Assembly (NCBI RefSeq): GCF_004367745.1
Contig: NZ_CP037993.1
Span: 1,240,001-1,304,000 of the forward strand
Direction: 5' to 3'
DNA: 64,000 bases
From: Herbaspirillum huttiense
Lineage (GTDB): Bacteria > Pseudomonadota > Gammaproteobacteria > Burkholderiales > Burkholderiaceae_D
The first letter of the stretch is position 1; each line of letters begins with the position of its first letter. Below, in pieces: positions 55,248 to 63,484 of this stretch. A program made the position numbers and the translations under genes. The notes beneath the pieces were generated by a model. That model did not search any database. It worked only from the letters and a program-made list of their open reading frames with translations, and was not told the origin of the DNA.

Positions 55248-55333
55248 GTAACACCGTGAGAACGCCTCACCCCGGGTGGCCGGATCATCCACGCCGCCCC
55301 GATCAAACCGTAACGCATACAAGGAGGCCAAGC

Positions 55334-55648
55334 ATGCAAGCCAACAAGTTCAAGACCGCCCGTACCGACGTGCAATCCCTGCTGCAACAAGCTCAGGACC
55401 TGTTCGCCGAGGCCGCCAACGCCACGGGCAAGAAGGCCGACGATCTGCGCGCCAGTGCCCAGGATCTGCTGGAGCAGGCCCTCAACACCGCGCAGGATGC
55501 GCAGGCTGCGGTCGTGGAAACCGGCCGCCAGATCGTCACCAGCACCGACGATTACGTGCAGTCCAACCCGTGGCGTGCCGTCGCCATCGGCACCGGCATC
55601 GGCCTGTTGGTCGGTCTGGCCGTGGGCCGCAGCGCGGACCGCTACTGA
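55334..55648 (+). CDS. DUF883 (ElaB/YqjD-type) membrane-anchored protein
   Basis: The protein has 104 residues. A charged helical N-terminal part (KFKTARTDVQSLLQQAQDLFAEAANATGKKADDLRASAQDLLEQAL) is followed by a C-terminal membrane anchor with DDYVQSNPWRAVAIGTGIGLLVGLAVGRS, the YqjD/ElaB hallmark. E. coli relatives are tail-anchored proteins that bind ribosomes in stationary phase. AAGGAGGCCAAGC precedes the ATG. Confidence 0.92.
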   Translation: MQANKFKTARTDVQSLLQQAQDLFAEAANATGKKADDLRASAQDLLEQALNTAQDAQAAVVETGRQIVTSTDDYVQSNPWRAVAIGTGIGLLVGLAVGRSADRY

Positions 55649-55775
55649 GCACTGAGCAAAGCATTTTCCCGGAAACCGGTGCAGCCCTTGGGCCAGTCCG
55701 GATCCAGCCAGGCGCGCTGCCGGCGATGAAAGCCGAAGCGCGCATTAGTCAAGAAACCGGAGAGAAGGAATGACC

Positions 55776-56333
55776 ATGACCAAGAATCCACCGAAGACCG
55801 ACGTCAAGAGCAAGCAGAGCTTCCACCTCGACAAGGACGCCATCCGTGCCGCCGCCAAGAAGATCGATGACGGTGCCGTCACCGAAGGCTATCGCGGCAA
55901 CCGCGAAGAAGTCGTGGCGATGTTGAACGATGCCCTGGCCACCGAGCTGCTGTGCGTGATGCGCTACAAGCGCCACTACTACACCGCCAAGGGCCTGAAC
56001 GTGGAAGCGATCAAGGGCGAGTTCCTGGCGCACGCACAGGAAGAGCAAAGCCACGCCGACCAGATTGCCGAGCGCATCGTGCAACTCAATGGCGAGCCCG
56101 ATTTCAACCCGAAGACCATCGCCGAGCGCAGCCATGCGCAATACGACGAGTCTGAAGACATCAAGGACATGATTCGCGCCAACCTGGTGGAAGAGCGTGT
56201 GGCCATCGAAGCCTATCGCCAGATGATCGAACGCATCGGCGACGACGATCCGACCACCAAGCACCTGCTGATCCAGATCATGGCGCAGGAAGAAGAGCAC
56301 GCAGACGACATGAGCGATCTGCTGGGCCTGTAA
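55776..56333 (+). CDS. Ferritin-like (bacterioferritin/Dps-related) protein
   Basis: The protein has about 185 residues. A four-helix di-iron pattern is visible: NDALATELLCVMRYKRHYY, HAQEEQSHADQIAERI, RANLVEERVAIEAYRQMI and QIMAQEEEHADDMSDLLGL supply the E, ExxH, E and ExxH ligands of ferritin-like carboxylate sites. AGAAGGA is well spaced for the ATG at 55776; the ATG at 55770 is too close. It probably stores or detoxifies iron in stress. Confidence 0.88.
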   Translation: MTKNPPKTDVKSKQSFHLDKDAIRAAAKKIDDGAVTEGYRGNREEVVAMLNDALATELLCVMRYKRHYYTAKGLNVEAIKGEFLAHAQEEQSHADQIAERIVQLNGEPDFNPKTIAERSHAQYDESEDIKDMIRANLVEERVAIEAYRQMIERIGDDDPTTKHLLIQIMAQEEEHADDMSDLLGL

Positions 56334-56405
56334 GCCCGCTCAGAACGCACTGGAACAGCCGACCATTCCGGGAATTCGTTCCCGCAACTTTGCAAGGAGA
56401 CTGAC

Positions 56406-56618
56406 ATGAACTGGGACATCGTTGAAGGCAACTGGAAGCAATTCAAGGGCAAGGCCAAGGAACAGTGGGGCAAGCTGACCGATGACGACCTCGACGTCAT
56501 CGCCGGCAAGCGCGACCAGCTGGCCGGCCGCGTGCAGGAAGCCTACGGCGTGAGCAAGGACGAAGCGGAAAAGCAGATCCGCGACTGGGAAGATCGCAAC
56601 AAGGATCTGCGCCAGTAA
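56406..56618 (+). CDS. CsbD family stress protein
   Basis: This 70-residue hydrophilic protein starts MNWDIVEGNWKQFKGKAKEQ and continues WGKLTDDDLDVIAGKRDQLAGRVQEAYGVSKDEAEKQI, the full CsbD/YjbJ pattern. These proteins are abundant under general stress, with unknown mechanism. AAGGAGACTGAC precedes the ATG. It lies 72 bases after the ferritin-like gene. Confidence 0.95.
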   Translation: MNWDIVEGNWKQFKGKAKEQWGKLTDDDLDVIAGKRDQLAGRVQEAYGVSKDEAEKQIRDWEDRNKDLRQ

Positions 56619-56803
56619 GCGCCCCTGCTTGTCGACGTACCGCCGCCGGGCGCGCAGTCTCGGCGAGGGTACGGCAAGGAGTTGGAGTGTGTGAGTGTGA
56701 GTGAGTGCAAGCGCAAGTGCAGGACGCAGGCCGGTCACCATGCCGGCCTGCATAAGAATACGGCCCCAGGCCGCAACCCAAGCAAACCATGAGGAAGGAC
56801 ACA

Positions 56804-57181
56804 ATGAAAAAAATCATCGCAACCATGATCTTCGGCGCAGCCGCTATCGGCATGCATGGCGCAGTCTTCGCAGCCGATCCGGCAGCGGCCCAATACAAGG
56901 CCGACAAGTCCAAGGCCGATGCCGACTACAAGATGGCCAAGAAGAAGTGCGGTCCTTTGAAGGGCAACGACAAGGACGTCTGCGAGAAGGAAGCCAAGGC
57001 GGCCCACGAATCCACCATCGCTGACGCCAAGGCCAAGCGCAAGGGCGTGGAAGCCGACAAGGACGCCATGAAGGACAAGAACGACGCCAACTATGACGTC
57101 GCCAAGGAAAAGTGCGATGCCATGAGCGGCGACGCCAAGGACAAGTGCGTGGCCAATGCCAAGGCCAAGTTCGGCAAGTAA
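56804..57181 (+). CDS. Exported lysine/alanine/aspartate-rich protein
   Basis: The protein has 125 residues. A signal peptide (KKIIATMIFGAAAIGMHGAVFA, cleavage after VFA) precedes a highly charged mature part rich in Lys, Asp and Ala. It has four conserved-looking cysteines arranged as KKKCGPLKGNDKDVC and KEKCDAMSGDAKDKC, an internal repeat of CxxxxGxxKDxC type that could form two disulfides. It resembles uncharacterised betaproteobacterial cell-envelope proteins. GGAAGGACACA precedes the start. Confidence 0.75.
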   Translation: MKKIIATMIFGAAAIGMHGAVFAADPAAAQYKADKSKADADYKMAKKKCGPLKGNDKDVCEKEAKAAHESTIADAKAKRKGVEADKDAMKDKNDANYDVAKEKCDAMSGDAKDKCVANAKAKFGK

Positions 57182-57317
57182 TCCTGTCCCGCGCGATTGA
57201 GCGCAATGGCAGTGGATTTGCACCGGGCCAGGGGCCCGGGCGGATCCAAGGCAAATTCTTTATCTCGTTCCTGTCGCAGTCACCTGATTGCGCAAACCAA
57301 CTCAAAGGAGTTTCATC

Positions 57318-57647
57318 ATGTCGCTGACCAAAATGTCCCTGACCAAGCGTTTCCTCGGTTTCTTCCTGGCCCTGTTCATGGTTTCCCTGGTGGGCTGCGC
57401 ATCCAGCCCGGGCAAGGAAGGCACCGGCGAATACGTCGATGATGCCGTCATCACCACCAAGGTGAAGGCTGCCATCTTCAACGAGCCGAACCTGAAGTCG
57501 GCTGAAATCAACGTCGAAACCTACAAGGGCGTGGTCCAGCTGTCCGGTTTCGTTTCCAGCTCCACCTCCGCTGCCCGCGCCACCGAACTGGCCCGTGGCG
57601 TCAAGGGTGTGGTCTCGGTGCGTAATGACCTGCGCCTGAAGCAATAA
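57318..57647 (+). CDS. BON-domain lipoprotein
   Basis: The protein has 109 residues. A lipoprotein signal ends LFMVSLVGC with the lipidated cysteine, then GTGEYVDDAVITTKVKAAIFNEPNLKSAEINVETYKGVVQLSGFVSS and ARGVKGVVSVRNDLRL form a single BON domain. BON proteins such as OsmY and DolP bind phospholipid and respond to osmotic stress. CAAAGGAGTTTCATC precedes the ATG at 57318. Confidence 0.92.
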   Translation: MSLTKMSLTKRFLGFFLALFMVSLVGCASSPGKEGTGEYVDDAVITTKVKAAIFNEPNLKSAEINVETYKGVVQLSGFVSSSTSAARATELARGVKGVVSVRNDLRLKQ

Positions 57648-57993
57648 CGCTGGGAACTTGCAAGCGCGTGGCCGGTCTGTTGACCGGTCCGCGCTTTGTC
57701 AGCTTGTGGACGTGCCACTTGCAAAGCGCATCGGGGCGATCCGGTGCGTTTCGCAAGAAGACAGGTCAGGGCCTGTCAGGTATAGTTGGAACCCGTTGCT
57801 GCCAGGCAGGGGCAGGCCAGCCGGCCTGTCAGGACAGGGAGGCAGCGATGCCGGCCACAGGACGCGCGTGAATCGTGTACAGATTGCTGTACGGAATCAT
57901 GTGCAGGGTCCGGGCCGGAATCGAGTACAAACATAAAACAGGTCCAAGCAGCGCCAACGGCGCTGAAGTATCAATTCACCGCTCAAAAATGCC
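57648..57993. other. Intergenic region with tandem 24-base repeats
   Basis: The 346-base gap between the BON gene and the response regulator holds no gene. It contains a hairpin-forming GGCCTG-rich segment around 57765-57830 and three tandem 24-base units at 57870-57941 (separate entry). Confidence 0.5.
57870..57941 (+). repeat. Three tandem 24-base units upstream of the response regulator gene
   Basis: GAATCGTGTACAG, GAATCATGTGCAG and GAATCGAGTACAA begin at 57870, 57894 and 57918, exactly 24 bases apart. In the first unit GTACAG-ATTG-CTGTAC (57877-57892) is a perfect inverted repeat. The array ends 52 bases before the regulator start. Multiple binding sites for a regulator, perhaps the encoded one, are likely. 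Confidence 0.65.
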
Positions 57994-58623
57994 ATGACAA
58001 AAATACTTGTAGTCGATGACCACGCGGTCGTACGGGCAGGTGTGCACCACTTCATTTCGGAAATTCCGTCGATGGAAATCGGCGGCGAGGCCAGCACGGC
58101 GGAAGAAGCCATTCGCCTGGTGCGAACCCAGGACTGGGATATCGTGTTGCTCGATATCGCCATGCCCGACAAGAGTGGCGTGGAAGTGCTGAAGCAGATC
58201 AAGCGAGAAAAACCGGAATTGCCGGTACTGATGCTGTCGATGCACCCCGAGAGCCGCTATGCGGTGCAGGTGCTGCGCAGCGGTGCCTCCGGCTACGTGC
58301 AGAAAGAAGCGCTGGCAACCGAACTGGTCAACGCCATCAACACCATCCTGCGCGGGCACAAGTACATCAGCTATGGCGTGGCCGAGCTGCTAACCAGCGA
58401 ACCGGTGGATTCAGAAAAGCCTTTGCATGAAACCTTGTCGCAGCGCGAGTACGAGATCTTCTACAAGCTCGGCCAAGGCCAGGGGGTGACGCAGATTGCC
58501 GACGAGCTGTGCCTGTCGGTCAAGACAGTAAGTACCTATCGTTCGCGCGTGCTGCAGAAGATGAGCATGACCAACAACGCGGACATCATTTATTACGCGA
58601 TCAAGAACAATCTGATCGACTGA
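57994..58623 (+). CDS. NarL/FixJ-family response regulator
   Basis: The protein has 209 residues. The receiver domain has Asp8/Asp9 and the phosphorylatable Asp54 (VLLDIAMPD), then Ser/Lys of the switch region (MLSMHP, YVQKEA). The C-terminal LuxR-type helix-turn-helix is LSQREYEIFYKLGQGQGVTQIADELCLSVKTVSTYRSRVLQKM. It is the likely output of the histidine kinase at 59369. The promoter region carries the 24-base repeats. Confidence 0.93.
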   Translation: MTKILVVDDHAVVRAGVHHFISEIPSMEIGGEASTAEEAIRLVRTQDWDIVLLDIAMPDKSGVEVLKQIKREKPELPVLMLSMHPESRYAVQVLRSGASGYVQKEALATELVNAINTILRGHKYISYGVAELLTSEPVDSEKPLHETLSQREYEIFYKLGQGQGVTQIADELCLSVKTVSTYRSRVLQKMSMTNNADIIYYAIKNNLID

Positions 58624-58706
58624 GCCGGGTTTCCCCCGGGCGGATATGTCGCCGTCTCTGGCCATTCTGGCCGGGCGGCAGGCAAGGAAGAGTGGTACGG
58701 CGCATC

Positions 58707-59204
58707 ATGGATGACAATCTCAACAGCAGGGCCCAGCGCGACAGCGACGGGACGCCCTTGCGGATCTTCCTGGTGGAGGATTCGGAGGACGTGCGGGACC
58801 TGATCGTGGAGAGCCTGTCGGAAATCGCCGGTGTGCGCCTGGTGGGCTACGCCGAGACCGAACTGGAGGCCTTGCGCCATCTGCAGCAGACCAGCTATGA
58901 CGTTCTGATCCTGGACATCCAGTTGAAGCAGGGCAATGGCATGAGCCTGCTGCAGTCCCTGGCGCGCTCCAATACGCGTCGCCAGAGCGAAGTGAAGGTA
59001 GTCTTCAGCAATCATGTGAGTCCGACCTATCGGCGCGTGGGAGTGCAATGCGGGGTGCAGCACTTCTTTGACAAGTCGTCCGAATTGCCGCTGCTGTGTG
59101 ACTTGCTGGAAGAGCTGGCACAGAAGAGAGCGGGCAAGCTGGGGCGCACCTCATCGAGCAACAATACGCCGCCGCAGGGGCCGGCCCAGACGGGCGGAAT
59201 GTAA
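58707..59204 (+). CDS. Receiver-only response regulator protein
   Basis: The protein has 165 residues. A single receiver domain has acidic residues Glu24/Asp25 (FLVEDSED), Asp70 (VLILDIQL) and Lys near 117 (HFFDKSSEL). No DNA-binding or enzymatic output domain follows, only a 35-residue Ser/Pro/Gly-rich tail. It lies between the NarL-type regulator and the kinase and may act as a phosphate sink or connector. The start is uncertain: a GTG at 58692 is closer to AAGGAAG. Confidence 0.85.
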   Translation: MDDNLNSRAQRDSDGTPLRIFLVEDSEDVRDLIVESLSEIAGVRLVGYAETELEALRHLQQTSYDVLILDIQLKQGNGMSLLQSLARSNTRRQSEVKVVFSNHVSPTYRRVGVQCGVQHFFDKSSELPLLCDLLEELAQKRAGKLGRTSSSNNTPPQGPAQTGGM

Positions 59205-59368
59205 ATTTATTTTTTTGCTGCATCATGTGGTGCAGCTACCCAGCATGTCGCCAGGGCAGTTCGGCGCGACCTTGATGGATCAGACAATCAGAACCGATCA
59301 TGGCAAGCAGGCCGCCACAGAAGGCGCGCAGGCGGCACGGGTCGCACCAAAGCAAGGGATTTTCGACG

Positions 59369-61402
59369 ATGCAGAAGAACAATGACGGCCTTCGTCCGTC
59401 CTCCGCCGATCTCCAGAACAGCGCATCGGTGGAGTATTTTGCCGCGTCACACGCGCATTACAGCAGCATGGTGACGCTGGCCATGGGCCTGTCCATGGCG
59501 GTGATCCTGCTGGGCGTGGTGGTGCTGGTGACCGGCCTGCTGGGCGAAGAATATCGCCGCCTGCTCTCGGGCCTGCTGGCCGTGCGGGAGGTGACGGCGG
59601 GCGGTTTCATCTTGGGCGCTTCGGCGCTCTATCTGCGCTGCATGCATTCCGGCGCGCGCCGTCCTTCGGTGCGCAAGCTGGCCGTCGGCCTGGCGGTATT
59701 GCTATTGGTGCTGGGTGTGGCCTCGCTGGTGCAGGGGGTGATGTACACGCTGGGCTGGTTGCCGCTGGATGGTGCGCATCCGATTTCGCCACTGGCCGTT
59801 CCTCCTTTGATGTCAGTCGGTTTCGTGCTGATGGCGCTGGCCTTGCTGCTGCATGACTGGCGTCTGCTGGGCGGCTACTATCCGGCGGAATATCTCGCCT
59901 TCACGCTCATGGGCCTGTCGGGCATCCCTCTGGTGGGCTACCTGTATGACGTAAGCCAGTTCATCTATCTCGATTTCCCGCTGCCCATCTCTCTGCTGTC
60001 GTCGCTGGTGTTTGCGCTGCTGGGCGCGGCCTTGCTGATGGCGCGTCCCTCGCATCCGCTCATGGCGGTGATCCTGCGCATGGCGCCCGGTGGCCAGATG
60101 CTGCGCCATCTGCTGCCGCAGACCCTGTTCCTGCTGCTGGCCTTCAGCCTGCTGCTGAACTGGGGCATGACGCATGGCTGGATCCTGCCGGAGCTGGTGC
60201 TGCCGACCCTGACGCTGATCAACGGCGTGATCGTGCTCTTCATCTTCTGGGGCTCGGCCAGCCGGCTCGACAGCGAATACGGCGAACGCACGCGCAACGC
60301 CCAGAAGCTCGCCGAAACCAGTGCGTTGCTCAATGCCGTCAGTGAAAGTACCAGCGACCCGATCTTCGTCAAGAACCGCCAGGGCCTGATGATCTTCGCC
60401 AACCCGGCCACGCTGCACAAGCTGGGCAAGACTTGGGAAGAGACCATGTACCGATCGAGCCGCGAACTGTTCCTGGTCGAGGAAGAGGCCGATACCGTCG
60501 ACCGTGATGATCGCCGCGTCATGGCCTCGGGCAAGCCCGAGAAGCTGGAGCAGACGCTCCACCTGCCCGAAGGCGTGGTGACCTTCCAGACTGCCAAGGT
60601 GCCGTGGTTCGGCAAGGATGGCAGCGTGCAGGGGGTGATCGGCATCAGCACCGACATCACCGAACGCAAGCAGGCCGAGGATGAATTGCGCGAGCGCGAG
60701 AGCCGTCTGGAGAAGACCGTCATCGAACGTACGGCGCTGCTGCGCGAACTGACCAACCACCTGGAAACGGTGCGCGAGGAAGAAAAGCGCGCCATCGCCC
60801 GCGAGTTGCATGACAACATGGGGGCGTCGCTGACGGCCCTGTCGATGCACCTGGAAGGGGTCTACCAGATCCTGCCGCCGGATGAAAAATGGGCCGATCG
60901 CAAGACCCGCATGCAAGGTCTGATGAAGTCGCTGGTGGCCACCACCCGGCGCATCCAGACCGAGCTGCGTCCCAATACCCTGGACCTGTTCGGGCTGAAG
61001 GCTGCGATCTCGGAACAGCTCGATGAATTGCACGAGCGCACCGGCATCGCCTGCCACGCCAGCCTGCCCGATGAAGACGTCGATGTAGGCCACGAGATGG
61101 AAATCGCCATCTACCGCATGCTGCAGGAAATGCTCAACAACGTGACCAAGCACGCCAAGGCCAGCAAGGTCGACGTGATTCTCGATGTCGATGAGGATCA
61201 TGTGGCGCTGACCGTGCGTGACGATGGCGTGGGCATTCCCGAAGAGCGGCGCGACAACCACAAGACCTATGGTCTGCGCGGCCTGCGTGAGCGTGCCACG
61301 TTCTTTGGTGGTGAGGTCGATATCCGCTCCACGCCGGGCAAGGGCGCGCTCATCAGCATCAGCCTGCCGATCCGTCCGGAACTTGCTGCCAGCGAGACTT
61401 GA
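59369..61402 (+). CDS. Membrane histidine kinase with PAS domain (HisKA_3 type)
   Basis: The protein has 677 residues. About eight membrane segments fill residues 30-300, a sensor module I cannot name. A PAS domain (LLNAVSESTSDPIFVKNRQGLMIFANPATL ... VIGISTDITERKQAE) follows at about 315-445. The HisKA_3 dimerisation helix holds His481 in IARELHDNMGASLTAL. The ATPase domain shows the N-box QEMLNNVTKHA near 590, DDGVGIP and GLRGLRERA. NarL-type partners usually pair with this kinase class, matching the regulator at 57994. The ATG at 59369 has AAGGGA upstream. Confidence 0.92.
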   Translation: MQKNNDGLRPSSADLQNSASVEYFAASHAHYSSMVTLAMGLSMAVILLGVVVLVTGLLGEEYRRLLSGLLAVREVTAGGFILGASALYLRCMHSGARRPSVRKLAVGLAVLLLVLGVASLVQGVMYTLGWLPLDGAHPISPLAVPPLMSVGFVLMALALLLHDWRLLGGYYPAEYLAFTLMGLSGIPLVGYLYDVSQFIYLDFPLPISLLSSLVFALLGAALLMARPSHPLMAVILRMAPGGQMLRHLLPQTLFLLLAFSLLLNWGMTHGWILPELVLPTLTLINGVIVLFIFWGSASRLDSEYGERTRNAQKLAETSALLNAVSESTSDPIFVKNRQGLMIFANPATLHKLGKTWEETMYRSSRELFLVEEEADTVDRDDRRVMASGKPEKLEQTLHLPEGVVTFQTAKVPWFGKDGSVQGVIGISTDITERKQAEDELRERESRLEKTVIERTALLRELTNHLETVREEEKRAIARELHDNMGASLTALSMHLEGVYQILPPDEKWADRKTRMQGLMKSLVATTRRIQTELRPNTLDLFGLKAAISEQLDELHERTGIACHASLPDEDVDVGHEMEIAIYRMLQEMLNNVTKHAKASKVDVILDVDEDHVALTVRDDGVGIPEERRDNHKTYGLRGLRERATFFGGEVDIRSTPGKGALISISLPIRPELAASET

Positions 61403-61446
61403 CGGGCCGGCGCCCGACGCTATTCAAGATTGCGTCACACCCTCTG

Positions 61447-61471
61447 AAAGCCGCCCCCAGGGCGGCTTTTT
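61447..61471 (+). terminator. Terminator after the histidine kinase gene
   Basis: AAAGCCGCC(C) / (G)GGCGGCTTT is followed by Ts and a T-rich stretch. Confidence 0.88.
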
Positions 61472-61526
61472 GCGTTTTGGTGAGGTTTGTTTGAGGAGCG
61501 TTTTTCCTGCACCGTTTTTCGTTTTT

Positions 61527-61556
61527 TCCTACGCGTGAAAGGATGACTCTCTTATG
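61527..61556 (+). promoter_or_regulatory. Stress-type promoter motif before the CsbD gene
   Basis: TCCTACG at 61527-61533 (preceded by TTTTTT), 17 bases and CTTATG at 61551-61556, 135 bases before the CsbD gene at 61692. It is the least exact of the six sites at its -10 part. Confidence 0.45.
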
Positions 61557-61691
61557 TTCGCCCGACAGGCTCATCGGTACCATGGATTCATCGTCACTCA
61601 CCGCCCGTCGGGCCGGCAAGGGTGGCGGAGCCGGCAGCCAGCCCAGTGCGGCACCGGGTAACCATCAGGCAAACAACCCAAAGGAGCCATC

Positions 61692-61862
61692 ATGAACAAG
61701 GACCAGATCAAAGGCAGCTTGAAGGAAGTGGCAGGCAAGGTGCAGGAGAAGACCGGTGAGCTGACCGGCAATACCAGCCAGCAGGTCAAGGGTGCTGCAA
61801 AGCAGGTCGAAGGCAACGTCCAGAAGACCTATGGCGATGCCAAGGAAGCCGCCAAGGACTAA
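61692..61862 (+). CDS. CsbD family stress protein, short form
   Basis: The protein has 56 residues: MNKDQIKGSLKEVAGKVQEK, then TGELTGNTSQQVKGAAKQVEGNVQKTYGDAKEAAKD. This is the minimal CsbD pattern of two G-x-x-K-x-x-x-G-K repeats. AAGGAGCCATC precedes the ATG. It is a separate unit from the CsbD gene at 56406 and behind its own promoter motif. Confidence 0.9.
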   Translation: MNKDQIKGSLKEVAGKVQEKTGELTGNTSQQVKGAAKQVEGNVQKTYGDAKEAAKD

Positions 61863-61953
61863 GTCCTGGATGTCCGTGTTCCGGTGACCTGATCAGGCAC
61901 CGGCGGCACGGGCCGGCAGGGTGTGAAGGACATCTGAAGCAGGCAGCACAGCG

Positions 61954-61995
61954 CGTGTAGGAAAACGCCTACACGAATATCGGAAACGGCTGATT
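61954..61995 (+). promoter_or_regulatory. Stress-type promoter motif overlapping an inverted repeat
   Basis: GCCTACA at 61967-61973, 16 bases and CTGATT at 61990-61995 form the promoter-like pair, 127 bases before the gene at 62123. CGTGTAGG (61954-61961) and CCTACACG (61968-61975) are perfect inverted copies around a six-base gap, so the -35 element also faces the other way. Confidence 0.5.
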
Positions 61996-62122
61996 TTGTG
62001 ATGCAGCAATTTCCGCGACCATGTGGTCATGGTGCTGGTAGAGCCGGGAATTGCAAAAGAGTTCACGGTTTGCCGCATGAAATTTTGCTCACCGCCAGAA
62101 GGGACCCCTGAAAGGGACGACC

Positions 62123-62491
62123 ATGAAAAAAACAGTCGGTATTTGCATGCTGGCAGCCGCTTCGGCTTTCGCCACTCACGCTTTCGCAGAAACTCCGCAA
62201 GCCGTCGACAGCGCATCGCGCTGGTCGGCTTCCACGATGGACCGTCACATGCCGGTGGATGCAGCGCGTCTGCACAAGCTGGGGCAGAAGAAATTCCGCT
62301 ACATGGACATGGCCGAGAGCAAGCGCTCCAAGTCCCTCCAGAACGCCGTGCTGCTGTTTGGCGCACGCGCCGATGGCAAGGATCCGGCAGCGCAACGCGA
62401 ACCGGCCAAGGCTGCGCCCAGCGCACCGGTTTATCGTGATCACGCACAACAGCCCAAGGCACCGCGCGTGATCATGCGTCCGTCGACCTGA
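62123..62491 (+). CDS. Exported protein of unknown function
   Basis: The protein has 122 residues. A clear signal peptide (KKTVGICMLAAASAFATHAFAET) is followed by a basic mature part containing DRHMPVDAARLHKLGQKKFRYMDMAES and a Pro/Ala-rich tail. There are no cysteines in the mature part. The family is not recognised. AAAGGGACGACC precedes the ATG. It sits behind a stress-type promoter motif. Confidence 0.75.
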   Translation: MKKTVGICMLAAASAFATHAFAETPQAVDSASRWSASTMDRHMPVDAARLHKLGQKKFRYMDMAESKRSKSLQNAVLLFGARADGKDPAAQREPAKAAPSAPVYRDHAQQPKAPRVIMRPST

Positions 62492-62535
62492 TCGGCGGCC
62501 GTATTCCCCTATTCGACAAAGAGGAAGGAGTCATC

Positions 62536-62751
62536 ATGAAGACCATGCAAAAACTGGCAGTGACCTCGGTAGCCATCTGTGCCTTTGCCGCCCTGACCGG
62601 CTGCAGCGGCATGACCCAGCAAGACAAGAACACCGCCATCGGCGCAGGTGCCGGTGCCGTCGGTGGTGCCGTCCTCACCGGTGGAAGCGCCATCGGGACC
62701 GTGGGTGGTGCCGCCGTCGGTGGCGTCATCGGCAATCAGGTCGGCAAGTAA
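62536..62751 (+). CDS. Glycine-zipper lipoprotein (OsmB-like)
   Basis: The protein has 71 residues. A lipoprotein signal ends FAALTGC and is followed by KNTAIGAGAGAVGGAVLTGGSAIGTVGGAAVGGVIGNQVGK, a glycine-zipper 2TM segment as in OsmB/Rcs-type outer-membrane lipoproteins. GAGGAAGGAGTCATC precedes the ATG. It lies 44 bases after the preceding gene and is probably in one operon with it. Confidence 0.88.
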   Translation: MKTMQKLAVTSVAICAFAALTGCSGMTQQDKNTAIGAGAGAVGGAVLTGGSAIGTVGGAAVGGVIGNQVGK

Positions 62752-62775
62752 TTCGCTGGCCGGCTGATCCCGGCT

Positions 62776-62841
62776 GCCGCTCCTCGCGCTGAGGAGCGGC
62801 CCACCACAACGCCGCGACAGGGTGACCTGGCGCGGCGTTGT
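62776..62841 (+). terminator. Double hairpin after the glycine-zipper gene
   Basis: GCCGCTCCTC / GAGGAGCGGC (62776-62800) is followed by ACAACGCCGCG / CGCGGCGTTGT (62806-62841). The second stem is followed by TGCATT rather than a T run, but it also has an A-rich complement for the convergent gene. Confidence 0.65.
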
Positions 62842-62868
62842 TGCATTCAGGAGGTGGATGGCGGCCGC

Positions 62869-63258
62869 TTATCTTGCCGCCGACCTGGCGCCGTGCTTGT
62901 GCATCGGCTTGCGCTCGCCCTTGACGGGTGTCGCCGCGGGTTCGCCGCCCTGGTAGTCCTTGAAGATGCGCTGTGCTCGCGCAGCATCCTGCGACCTGGC
63001 GTCGGCGGCTTGCTTGCGGCAGGCTGCAGCATCCTTCCCGCGTAGGCTGCGGCAGCCCTGCAGCGCCTCGGCATAGGCGGCCGCCGTTTCCTTGTTCAGG
63101 TTTTGCAGCCGGCCTTTGGCGCTGTTGTCTTCCTGGTACCAGCGCTGGGGATCGGCCTTGCTGACATCTTCTTCAGCAGCGTGCGCGGCGGCCGCGCAAA
63201 GCAGGCTCAGGGCCGCCAGGAGAGCGGGCAGGGGAGAAGCGAGGAATTTATTGTTCAT
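62869..63258 (-). CDS. Exported protein of unknown function
   Basis: The protein has 129 residues. A signal peptide (ASPLPALLAALSLLCAAAAHAAEE) precedes a charged, helical mature part: QRWYQEDNSAKGRLQNLNKETAAAYAEALQGCRSLRGKDAAACRKQAADARSQD, with two cysteines spaced as in a possible disulfide hairpin, and a basic tail. The CxxLxGKDAAAC spacing recalls the cysteine repeats of the exported protein at 56804. The family is not recognised. Confidence 0.7.
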   Translation of the reverse strand: MNNKFLASPLPALLAALSLLCAAAAHAAEEDVSKADPQRWYQEDNSAKGRLQNLNKETAAAYAEALQGCRSLRGKDAAACRKQAADARSQDAARAQRIFKDYQGGEPAATPVKGERKPMHKHGARSAAR

Positions 63259-63343
63259 CTGATGTCAGCCTCATCACGGTACGGGAGCAGGGAAAGCCGT
63301 GCGCGTGAGCTTGCCCCGGCAGGGCGAGGCGGCGTCCACAAGC

Positions 63344-63382
63344 AAACGGCGCGGACGGTGACAGGCACCGTCCGCGCCGTTT
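63344..63382. terminator. Long perfect hairpin between two leftward genes
   Basis: AAACGGCGCGGACGGTG pairs exactly with CACCGTCCGCGCCGTTT around ACAGG: a 17-base perfect stem. It lies downstream of the DUF3309 gene and probably ends its message. No T run follows. Confidence 0.6.
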
Positions 63383-63484
63383 CCCCGTCCGCCACCGGAT
63401 GGTATCAGGCTTGCGGGAGGGAAGGGAGCGTCTGAAGGCTGGGGCCATGGTAGCCGGACCGCACAGGCCGGCTGCCGCCCCGCC

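Noticed and set aside
57870..57941. CRISPR array
   Set aside because: Only three short imperfect boxes at 24-base spacing, with no 30-base spacers and no cas genes.
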